From positions 1,860,001 through 1,924,000 of the forward strand of contig JAHLMK010000006.1 of assembly GCA_019915135.1 (NCBI GenBank): a stretch of DNA of 64,000 nucleotides. Reading direction: 5' to 3'. Shown piece after piece: positions 42,707 through 52,863 of this stretch. Both the position numbers and the translations under genes were made by a program. The notes under the pieces were generated by a model. It was not told the origin of the DNA and did not search any database. It was given only the letters and a program-made list of their open reading frames with translations. How positions within the stretch are numbered: the first letter of the stretch is position 1; each line of letters begins with the position of its first letter. The DNA comes from Strobilurus pachycystidiatus (lineage: Eukaryota; Basidiomycota; Agaricomycetes; Agaricales; Physalacriaceae).

Positions 42707-43004
42707 GTTAGATGGACAGGAGCACGAAGCGCGAGGAATGTAGCAAGATAGAGCAATCATTGCGAGTGTAGGCTATACGAGAGTTTAGATTGAATGAAGC
42801 AGAACTTCGGATTCAATATCGAAGGGGATGCGTGTAAGGCGACCCTGGCGTTGGCCGCCCAAAATGGCAGGAGGTCGAGTTGCCAACTTGATTTGTTCCT
42901 TTGATCGCCACTGCTATTTGCTTGTGGACTACAGTATTGTGTCTTCTTGACTCACATGATGAAATAATTGCTCCCTGTATATTCGGCGCTGGCTTGGTCC
43001 CGCA

Positions 43005-44334
43005 ATGTCTCCTCCACTGAACACGTCCGCTGCTACAGACGATTTTCCGCCTTCATCACACACGTCCATCTACCATTCAGCACTCCCACCCCAGCTCGGC
43101 GCTACCACCGCCACCAAGATCACCGCGCAGATGCTCAATTTTACACTCCAGGCCAGAGACGCTCATCTATGCCAAAGCAAAGACTACGACCCATACTTGG
43201 AGGAAAACCTCGAGGACCGCGTCTTCCTCGATTACGACAAGTTCGCGGAGAGGATCCTGCGCGTGCCTTTCCCCACCGGCAACACACCCAAGGCGCCATT
43301 TCGTACCGAGAACGAGGCCATCAACAAGCTTGTTGAAATAATCATTCAAGACGAATCCTTCATCGGGCACCTTGGCGCTTTCCTGGCGATGTGCCGTACC
43401 ATAGGCAGGGTGGAAGAGCAACTGTACTCTCTGCATGCGGCACTGTGCAACGCGGCACTAGATATCATCGAGCGCAAATATCCTGAATTTCTCCCCATTC
43501 GCAATGATCCCCTGACTCTCCACGACGGCGTTCTCGACATTCATAACCTCAACCCCGACTGGCTTGCTGCGTTGAAATCCACGTTCGATTCGTCCGGGAT
43601 CTCGAAAAGTCTCAACATCGACGCCAACGGTCCATTTCTTTCTTTGGCTTGGGCAATGCAGCTGGCCGTGCTAGTCAGAGATACGGACTCTGGGATGTAC
43701 AATGGGCGTGACGGCCACAGGCTGCTTGATTCTGGTAGATATCATCTCTTACTTGCTTCTACTATCTCACTGTTCTATGTACAGAGACCGGCGTCGATCC
43801 TATAACCATCACCGCGCCCGAGCCCTCCCCCAGGCGGAAGCCTGTCGCCGAAAATCGCCTGCAGAATCCCGAAGCTGGGACGAAGTCCTTGCCAGAAAAG
43901 TTGGGAAAACAGCCGACAACCGTCAATAACGCCCTACGTCCGTTGAAGAGGAAGCTTAAGTCCGATGGGGAAATACCGCCGGCGAAGAGGAGGCATATGC
44001 AGCGTCCGCGGCTATCCGAACCCTGTTTCGGCAGGGCTTCCACGCACGGCAGATGCATAAACACCTCATCCAAACAGCGGCGGACGCTCAGCACCCGGCG
44101 CTTGTGCCCAAGCGGCGGCGCTTCGGAGTTGCTGGTGCCCAAAGGGACGCCGGGCCAGTCAGTCCGCCAGCGCCCATCGTTGTCCTTCCCTTCGATGACG
44201 GGTCCCTCGGGGGGTTCATCACGTACCAAAGATTCATGCAGCCCTCTGATGCGATTAATGATCTGGATGACGATGATTTCAAGTATGTCGTTCCCCTCCC
44301 GGAGGATGCCCTTCCGACGGATGCTCAACTGTAG
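43005..44334 (+). CDS. Hypothetical protein, 409 aa
   Basis: Exon 1 43,005-43,734 (MSPPLNTSAATDDFPPSSHT...), exon 2 43,785-43,937, exon 3 43,988-44,334. Exon 1 is a long, protein-like frame with LEENLEDRVFLDYDKFAERI, NEAINKLVEIIIQDESFIGH and LSLAWAMQLAVLVRDTDSG. Exon 2 starts TGVDPITITAPEPSPRRK. The last 50-nt intron (43,938-43,987, GTCCGT...GAAG) is inferred: without it the frame continues into unlikely Arg/Ser-rich sequence, with it the C-terminus reads EAYAASAAIRTLFRQGFHAR and ends DDDDFKYVVPLPEDALPTDAQL-like acidic sequence. I do not recognise the family. A nuclear role is possible from the basic KRKL/PKRRR stretches, but this is weak. Confidence 0.6.
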
Positions 44335-44588
44335 CATGCCCATCTTATGTAGCTTACTTATTTGAATGTAACTGCGCTCCAAGTTGGTACCAAACTTACA
44401 ATGACATTCAAGTTCGCGATGGTCTTGAACTGTTGAACATTACTTGACGTGGGCGGGATACCACATCCTTACGGTAAGAGGTTGAAATAGGGCTCATTCC
44501 CATGCGTCTGCCCAACTCATTCGGATCTTGAGACGGAACTTGGAAGTTCATGGTGAGGATCTCTTTCCGAAACATGAGTAATTGGAAT

Positions 44589-45992
44589 TTACAAAGGTTG
44601 GAGGAATTTAACGCGTCTGAAGTACCCCATCCATCCAAGCATATCCTCCTCCGTCACGGGCTTGATAAGCTCTTTGGCATTCTCTGTCAAAAACTTCGTC
44701 TCAAACTTCTGCAACGCGAAGCGCGTGATGTTTTCAAAGAACACGGAAAATTGTTTGGCGTCATTCTCGGATGTGGATTGTTTCAGTAAGGCATACCACT
44801 CCTCGTGGGGCACTGATTTCACGTTGAGGTACTTTGCGCCTAGGCGCACGAAGGGAGTCCACTCGCTCGGTTGAGGGTGGACCAGGTGGTAGAGGTGTAC
44901 AGACGCGTCGAGAGAGCGCTCGATGATGCCGGCGGCGACGTCTATCGGTACCCAAGACAGGTTCTGCGGAAGAGGGACAGTCAGTTACTCCACTGGTCAT
45001 GGAAGATGGGAATGGGAGCTTACGCCTTCCTGCTCTGGCAGGCATCCAAGCACAGTCGCGCCGCGGACTAACGCCGGTAACCACTCCTTCGTGTTCCAGT
45101 ATCCATCTGTCGCTCCGCATAGCTGCCCGACGCGAGAGATCTGATAATCTAGGCCAGGCGTCGTTCGGACTAGTTCTTCGGCAACCCACTTCGATGCACC
45201 ATATCCTTGTCCTACAGCATGTTGGATGTCTGTAGCGACCTCAGGGACTGCGATGTCAAGCGGTGCGTCTGATAAGATACCGTTTGCATGCGTGTATATG
45301 AACGACAATAAGACTCACTGAAAGAGACGCTGATGGAGCTGATAAAGGTCAACCGAGATTGGAAGGCCACTACAAGCGTGATGATATCTCGCAGTCCGCT
45401 GATACAGGTTTCGAATGAGGAAAGGTCGTGTTGTAAGCTGACGCGCCAAGCTGTCCGTGAAAAGAGTATATGAACGCGAACCTCTGATGAGATGTATGAA
45501 CAAGAATCGTACCGTTATGAATGACATGTGTCACTTCCTCGAACATCTAAGTCAAACAGTAGTTGGCTTGGAGACAGCTCAGTCAGTTCAGGTGGCAGTA
45601 CATACCGGCAAAGTCTCGCGCGTATACGTCGTAACCTCGACAAGCTTGAGCTTCTCGGAGTTCAGACAATCAACATCGAGTCCCTTCTCCAACAGAGACA
45701 TCCGTTGCCTCTCTTCTAGCGTCTGCCCGTTGATTGACGGCCGATTGACAGCGTAGACTCGAGCAACTTTAGGGTCCACCAGCAACGCAGAAAGAATGTA
45801 GCATCCCAGCGCGCCCGTCGTTCCTGTGATTAGGACAACTTTGAACATGCTCCCGTCCTTGGGAGACATGTCTACGGCGTTATTGCCCAGGTCCTTGGTC
45901 AAGGTATACTTGTCTAAAAGCGCGCGCATCGCGTCAGTAGAATTAACCTCCCGGGGGGAGAGGTCTCGTGTCTGCTCTGTACTAGGTGACAT
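44589..45992 (-). CDS. Stand-alone thioester-reductase-type (R domain) protein
   Basis: Minus-strand exons give a complete R domain without A or T parts: start MSPSTEQTRDLSPREVNST, linker with AMRALLDKYT (matching the linker after the T domain of the full gene), nucleotide loop VVLITGTTGALGCYILSALL, VYAVNRP, MFEEVTHVIHN, LTFISSISVSF, GYGASKWVAEELV (Tyr/Lys pair), RVGQLCGATDGYW, NLSWVPIDVAAGIIERSL, and an end at 44,589 reading YFRRVKFLQPL. The glycine-rich loop is intact, so an NAD(P)H-dependent reductase is plausible; without a carrier domain it would act on a free or separately carried substrate. The start ATG at 45,992 lies just past the point of truncation, so the N-terminus looks newly formed. 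It is not obviously broken. Confidence 0.7.
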
Positions 45993-47750
45993 GGTTAGAA
46001 CTTAGAAGGAGGTAGAATCTTGAGAAGGAATTTATACAATAAGGGCTAGAGCTCGGATTGACTGCCTACATGGTCATGGTGAGTTATTCGACGTTCTTGT
46101 AGGCTGGCCATCAAATGGGAGGTGTAGAATGCTATGGTCAGATGCAATGGTACATTTCGGGAGTACGGGAAACACTTCACTGAACGTTGTCATTGAACCA
46201 TCGAGAGAGGCCCACTCGAAGGATAACAGTTCGGCACTACAGTGGGTTATGAAAGGTCCTGGCATGAACTCGTCGCACCCGAGAGCACCCATAGAACGCG
46301 CCAGTATTCCAGGATACGTGGACTCAAGATAAGGATGAGTGGTGTGATCAGAGGCACAGTCAATTGTCCGAGCAGGGATCTCCGCGATGCCCTTCTAGGA
46401 TTGACACAATTGACAAGATGGCTGCTGAGCGCTGAAATTTTGGGTGTTCATCAGGCGAATACGGGGAACACGGAAATGCCTTGTACTTTACTCAAAAATA
46501 TTCGAACAGGCACGCGGAATGGTAAGCAAGAAGGGATCGCGAGACACGTGGAAGTGTTCTCGACTTGACCGACTTCCACGATCATCCCGACCACCGACTA
46601 GACCATTTCCCGACTACCGATGCGCCGCCGCACTCTCTGCTCGTTCTTCTCGGGGTCCACGCTGGGGTCCCGGGGATGACTTTGCCACCGGCCGTTGAAG
46701 CGCTCATCGCCTTCCATCGACCCGACTTTGCGCCGGGCATTGTTGCTATTGCAATTCCTGGAAAATGAGAATCGGCGGCGGAAGGTGCGCATACACACAC
46801 CACTGTCACTGTCATAGCCTACTCATTGCTATTCAGGACCTAATGCAAAATTGCTCAAGCGTGGCGGGTCCCAAACGCGCTGTGGACCCCACTGGAAGCC
46901 GCCACGAGTCTACGATATATGCAGGAGAACATGACACAGTCCAAGCCATGCATCCAATGCTGGAAGAAGCTCTTTGCTCTCTGCGCATGAGGTGCCTCCA
47001 CGACTGCTCCACGACGTGCCGGCGGATCTTTGGCAGAATAGCGCGTCGTCCAACCCCGCCGGCTTCACCCTACACCATGCTACAACTATTTCCCGCATTG
47101 CTGCCACCTCGAAGCCTTGATTCGTCACTCTTATCCTCATGGCCTGCTCCTTGACTGGCGCTCGTCATTCTTGCTCGTCGTGGTCCTCCTAAAGATCGCC
47201 GCATCCAATGTAGCAGGACCAGGATCAGGACCGTATCCTACTTCGTCGCGCACATATCATTGAACAGCGTCTTATACGATGATCACGGAGGCAGGCTGCG
47301 CATGAAAAGAGAGGCGGAGTACAGGTCATTTCTTTTGCTCTCATGTTCTTCCAAGGGCTTACTTTGCGCTTCTTCCAGTGCATCGTGATACTGCTACGGC
47401 ATTCCTATCGAGGAACACTTTCTGTAACCTTATAGTGCGAGTGCAAGATCCCAGGACCCTTCATTCTCGCTGCTCGTTCAGTCATGACTCTCAGACATCA
47501 CTTGTTCGACGATTCGCATGCATTAATGACTTCTACGATTCGGGAGAAGTCTAATGTCGTTCTTCTCCTTCAATCTGATTGCCGAAAAGTGCCTTGAGTT
47601 CTCCAAGAGCCGGCCAAAAAAGCGTGTTCCACCCAATCACCGCTCCCTTCTTCAATTCCCAGATTGTATTGAAGCCCAGGCTGTTCAGCTGGTCATTTAC
47701 GGCGCTTATCGATTCTACGCTTGATCCTGACCATCATCTTGCTTCTGCTG
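45993..47750. other. 1.8-kb spacer, nothing recognised
   Basis: This is the upstream flank of the first RdRP gene. The short frames present have no recognisable content. No tRNA or repeat was seen. Confidence 0.45.
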
Positions 47751-47753
47751 ACA

Positions 47754-47806
47754 GTGAGTACCGTTGTCTCTTGTCTTACTTGAATCGGCGTCTCATCTGT
47801 CCCTAG
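47754..47806 (+). promoter_or_regulatory. 5'-leader intron of the first RdRP gene
   Basis: GTGAGT at 47,754 and CCCTAG ending at 47,806, two bases before the ATG. The same arrangement is present before the second RdRP gene (GTGAGT at 52,811, ATTAG ending two bases before the ATG at 52,864). Confidence 0.65.
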
Positions 47807-47808
47807 TC

Positions 47809-50800
47809 ATGCAACTGTTTATGCGCAGTATACCACCACGTACCACGCAGGATGACCTCAAGATTTCCATCGCCAGACACCTCCACCGCCCGCCATTCTC
47901 GACGTCACCCCCTCTGAATCTCGACGTGCGCATATTCAGGCCCAACAGACCTAATGCCCGATTCTTGAACGGTCTCCTTACCCTCCCAGACAGCGATACT
48001 GGCGAAACCTTTCTTACCGTTTTTGGTCAGAACGGCATTCTGGTCGGCGGTGGATCTCGTGTCCTCTTCTCCCGCAACAAAGGCCCGGATGATGCAGCAC
48101 TCGTTGCTCGAGTGGCGTCGACGGATTGGATCGACCCTCTGGTGTTGCAGCAGGAGGCAGAGTCGATCCGGGCTGATTCCGCCGAGATAGAGCTGGAGAA
48201 GTTTGCTTTCGGGAGACTGTGTCGGGATGGGGCGTTCTCTATCGAGGCATCCATCGATGGTCTCGCTACCATTGCATGCGATCCGGAGAATCGCCGGATA
48301 CGGCTTACACTCAAGCCCCACCCTCGTCCGCGTGAGGAGCCGGATTCGGCAGATATGACTAGCGCTTTGAGCGATTTCCTAGCGAACATGACCTTCGACG
48401 CTGGACGTACGACTTATTCGTGGTACAGAGCGTCGCAAATTGTGGAGATTTGCACGTCCGATACGACGACTTCCCCGTACAACGTCTTCTTGGAGGCCAA
48501 TGCGCCGCCAGTCTTCGAGTTGGGCCCTTCCCAGATTGCACAGATTGCCTCCGTTCTGGGCGATCGTGGCGACCGTCCGCCGTTGTCAGAGCGACAGGAA
48601 TCTATCTACGGCGATGCACCCATGCCGAGTGTCGGTCGTTTCGTCTGTATCTCCTTTCGCAGTCGAGATGGACTCGACATATTTCTTGAACGCTGCAGGC
48701 GCATGCATATTCGACATCGGCTCTCTTCGAGTATTCCTATCGTCGATCGCGGCCTGTACTCCGATGCTCGACAGCGTCAGTCTGACGAGCTCCTCCTTCA
48801 TCTCCCCTTCGCTCTTGCTTTTGAGGCAGACAAAGCTCTTTCTAGTGGCGTCCTCGATCCTCCCGACCTCATCGAGCTATCCCCAGCTTTGGAAAAGCTC
48901 AACCACACCAATGAGGCTGAAGCCCCCGCGATCTTTCGCTCCTTCATAGCCCGCATTCCCGCACCCTCTTTGAAGGGCATGGCTCATCTCTCATTGAAGG
49001 ACCTTCGGTCAACTTTCGTGATCGAGGAGAAGAAGAAGAAGAAACGTCGAAGGAGATATCGGGGTGATGTCGGCAGGAGAAGACTCGAGGCGCAGGCAGT
49101 GGAAGACGAGGCAGAGGCGGATCCGACCTTGAGTGACCTCTTGGCACTCGCTATCCAAGTTTACGCGCCGGAGCGCTTGCGCACTAGCTCCCTCATACTC
49201 CCCACCGCCGCCATATATCAATCATACCACCTCGTCCTTACACCGAGCTCTCGGGTGCTAGAAGGGCCGCTGCCTGATCAGTCCAGTAGTATCCTTCGTC
49301 GGTTCGGCAACAACGATTGTTTCTTGAGGGTCACGTTCCAGGATGACAATCGAGTAACGCTGCGGCAGGAAAATGTGTTCGCGCTCGGTATCAAACAGCT
49401 GCTCAGGTCCAGGTATAAGAAGGCTCTGGTGGAAGGGATGAAGGTTGCTGGGCGGAGCTTCGAGTTTCTGGGTTATTCAATGAGCGGGTTGAAGCAGCAC
49501 TCGGTCTTCTTCGTGTCTCCGTTCATGTTCGAACTTAGACCAAATGAGAAGGTACTGATGACCGGGGAGGCCATTCGAGGAACTCTGGTAGGCAGCTACC
49601 TCGTTCATCTGCGAGGCTCGCTAATCACTGGCTACAGGGCGATTTTACCATGATTGCAAAGAAACCGGCGTTACTCGCTGCTCGGTGGGCACAGGTGTTT
49701 TCAGCGTCTTCGCCGTCTATCACGCTTCGTCCTGAAGATATTCGGGAGATTGAAGATAGAGTATCATCAGAAGGATCGCTCTTCACGGACGGATGCTCGA
49801 CGATGTCGTCCGAATTGTCGCGGGAGGTGTATTCAGCGTTGAAGAACCAAAGGAAGAAAGATAGTAAGATGGGGACACGATTCAAGCCATCTGCCTTTCA
49901 AATTCGCTTCGCGGGTGCCAAGGTAAGCTTTGTGATGCTAGTATCAGTATCAGTATTGAGAATCATTACAGGGTGTTATCTTCGAGGATCCAACCTTGTC
50001 GGGGCGAGTACTGTGTTTGCGCAAATCGCAGACAAAGTTTCAGGGCACCACGGCGCTCACGTTGGACATCGCTTCTCATTCCGGACGGCCTATTCGATTG
50101 TTCTTGAACCGACCTCTCATCATGCTCCTCGAGCATCTCGGCGTCAAGAGGGAAACCTTTATATCTTTGCAAAACGATGCCATCGCTGCTGTTGAGAAAA
50201 TTCGTACATCCTTCTCCGCGTCGTCCCAACTTTTCCAGCAACATGGTCTTGGAGCGTCATTTCGACTTTCATCGCTGTTCCAAAATTTCGTTAAAGAACT
50301 TGGGCTCGAAGACACTGATGTGGTACAGAGTGTCCTCCAGTGCGATCTGATCACCACTGCCGTGGCATACGCTGCCACCCACGTTTTGAGGGACATCAAA
50401 TTTAGAGGGAGGATCTTCGTACCTGGCTCGTATACTCTGATCGGAGTGAGTGATGAGTGGGGATGTTTGAGGGAAGGAGAGATATATGCGACTGTGCGTG
50501 ACGAGCGCAACAACGTACATCAGAAGGTCGAGGGGAGAGTCTTGATTACGAGGTCTCCACAGATTCATCCGGGGGATGTGCAGTTTGTCACAGCGGTGCG
50601 GCGCAAGGAGTTGGAGCATCTCAATAATGTGGTTGTGTTCTCGTGCGAGTAGGTGTTCATCCAGTGACTGGTGATCCAGAACTGATACTCTACCGTACAG
50701 AGGCAAAAGGAGCCTGCCGTCTTGTCTCGGTGGCGGCGATCTGGATGGGGATATATACAACATTATTCAAAATGTCGGTCTCTCGTCTTCGTGATCTCTT

Positions 50801-51913
50801 CCTTCTATCTAGTGCTGAAGAACACGTAGACCGATCTACATCCTTCACGTACTGTGGAACCCGGGTCTTATGTTGGTCTTCCACATAAGACAACCCAAGA
50901 ACACTGTACGGTTGCGGATGTGGCTGACTTCGTCATTGATTATGTTCGTAAATTGTTTTCTGTCCCAGCAGTCATTGACTGATGTTTCTCATTAGCTCGA
51001 AGCTGATCTTGTTGGTATGATTTCAAGTCGTCATCTCTGTATCGCCGACCTGCTTGGTCCAGAGTGCAGTGACTGTCTACAGCTGGCGGAGTATGCATCG
51101 CATGCAGTCGATTTTCCGAAGACGGGCACACCTGTGAACTTTGCTCAGTTACCGAGACAGCCATCGCGGGACAAGCCAGATTTTCTGGCGACGGAAACGA
51201 CAGACTCGTCCAGCCTGAGGAACTCGTTCTACCCGAGTGCGAAGGTTCTCGGGGAGCTCTTTCGTAGAGTCCCTTTGAAGGACGACGTCACTCACGATGT
51301 GCTGCCCTCGTTTGGCATTCTCGCCGAAACTGTGAATGGATTGGAGATGCAGGCGAGACGGCTGGGCTTGCCGTCGATTTGGGGCTCTTCAGAGGAGGTG
51401 TTGCAGGAGATGTACGATTTGCTGGAGATGTACAAGGCGGAGTTGCAGTTCATCGCGAAGGCACACACGTTGTCTAAGCATGCAAATGACCGGCTGTCGG
51501 AGGCGGAGCTCGTCAGTGGGACGATCCAGGCCAAGTGGACTGATCATCACAAGCGAAGGGAGACGGTGGCTTCGATGAATTTGCAGGTTGGTACTTTGCT
51601 TTACATGGTCGTAGACTCCAAGAAGACTGACAGGGATTTTTAGACTCAACAGTTGACGAAGGCCGTTCGTCGAGAGCTCCGGAGAACGATTGTCGTCGAA
51701 GAAGATCCTGTAGATGATGAAGAAGATGACGACGATGAAGAGGATGCGCTCTCGAATAGGGATGTCGAGTCGTTCGATCGTGCTGCTGCTGCCTGGAGGA
51801 TCGCTGTGGATGATCTGGCTGTCAATGCGTTTGGGGCTGCTAGTTTCGGTTTGATTGCACTGGGAATGATGCTCGACGTTGTGAAAAAGGCTCGTAGAAT
51901 CAATCGTTACTAA
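47809..51913 (+). CDS. RNA-dependent RNA polymerase (QDE-1/RDR type), paralog A, 1,262 aa
   Basis: Seven exons (47,809-49,587; 49,638-49,922; 49,972-50,648; 50,701-50,773; 50,830-50,943; 50,996-51,586; 51,644-51,913) sum to 1,263 codons in phase. The start MQLFMRSIPPRTT lies just after a leader intron. Residues 410-430 are very basic (EKKKKKRRRRYRG), perhaps a nuclear signal. The catalytic half has GLKQHSVFFVSPFMFELRP, LRKSQTKF, FLNRPLIMLLEHLGV, QCDLITTAVAYAATHVLRD, RGRIFVPGSYTLIGVSDEWG, VLITRSPQIHPGDVQFVTAV and SLPSCLGGGDLDGD, with the DLDGD metal site at residues 927-931. An acidic run (DDEEDDDDEED) is near the C-terminus. Eukaryotic RDRs make double-stranded RNA for RNA silencing. Paralog B follows head to tail 0.95 kb downstream. 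Confidence 0.93.
50738..50752 (+). other. DLDGD catalytic motif of RdRP paralog A
   Basis: GAT CTG GAT GGG GAT codes for DLDGD, the metal-binding signature of eukaryotic cellular RdRPs (double-psi beta-barrel fold). Confidence 0.92.
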
Positions 51914-52810
51914 ATGTTGTATATGTCTCCCCTCAAACGATGTATCATACTTGGGTCTTACTATGATATACCGCATAGTCGGCACAAACTGGGTTTTCCT
52001 CGTCAACATAACCATGCGTTCGTTCGTTTTAACTACGAGTGAAATACTCAGATTTTGATAGGTATTCTATTCTCCCAGCTTCATTATATGCCTTGCGAGA
52101 CCTGGGAGAATGTTGAGCGGAGAAGAATCATCACGCGCGGCCAGGTCCTGAATAAGACCGATAGCGGGCGCCGGGCGGGCGTCGGAGTTTCAAATGCCTC
52201 TTGACCAACTACAATCATCCCGCCTAGCGCCCCGCCGCCTCTACCCGCTCTGGACGCGTGATGTTGCAAACCCTGCCGTGGCATGCGCCGCCTACCGAGA
52301 GACTATAGTCCCCTCCTTCTCCTGCCTGACATTCCTGCGCTCCTCCCATGCTCGGGCTCGCCATTTGGGAACGACTTGAGGGGCTCAAAGATGAGTTCAT
52401 GGTGTGTATGCATACACATTGTGACTATTCTTCACTGACCGGGTATCCAGGACAGATCTGTCCTCAGCTACTCATCACAGTCGCCAGAACGCGCTGAGCG
52501 TCGCGCTCGTCCACGACTGACGCGTCACCGGAGCGCAAAGGAGCGGCCATCAGGAACGACTCAACAAGGACCACGATATCAGCTGGCCGAGCGAGCCAGA
52601 GAAAGCTGTCGTGGAGGAGCTTCTGCCAGGGTCTGAAACGGGCCTATATAGCACTCCGGACTGCTCATGCCTCCTGCCGAAAGGCATTCCCCGTTCAATC
52701 ACCATCACCCACTTGAATTCCCACATCGAAGGCCAGGCTGTTCAGCTGGCGCTTATCGATGATACGCTTGGATCTTACCAACATCAACCGTCCGTTACCC
52801 ATGAGTAGTA
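51914..52810. other. Spacer between the two RdRP genes
   Basis: About 0.9 kb. The part near 52,690-52,810 resembles the leader of paralog A (shared GTTCAGCTGG and GCGCTTATCGAT), so the promoter and leader were duplicated with the gene. A short inverted repeat of the type GGCGGGCG lies near 52,165-52,250. No other gene was seen. Confidence 0.55.
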
Positions 52811-52863
52811 CAGTGAGTTCCAATGTTCGATTTTTGTCTTGGATCTAATCGTACGTATTAGCC

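Noticed and set aside
43938..43987. Frameshift in the 409-residue hypothetical gene
   Set aside because: A 50-nt intron with GTCCGT donor and AAG acceptor explains the change of frame with correct phase, though it still needs transcript support.
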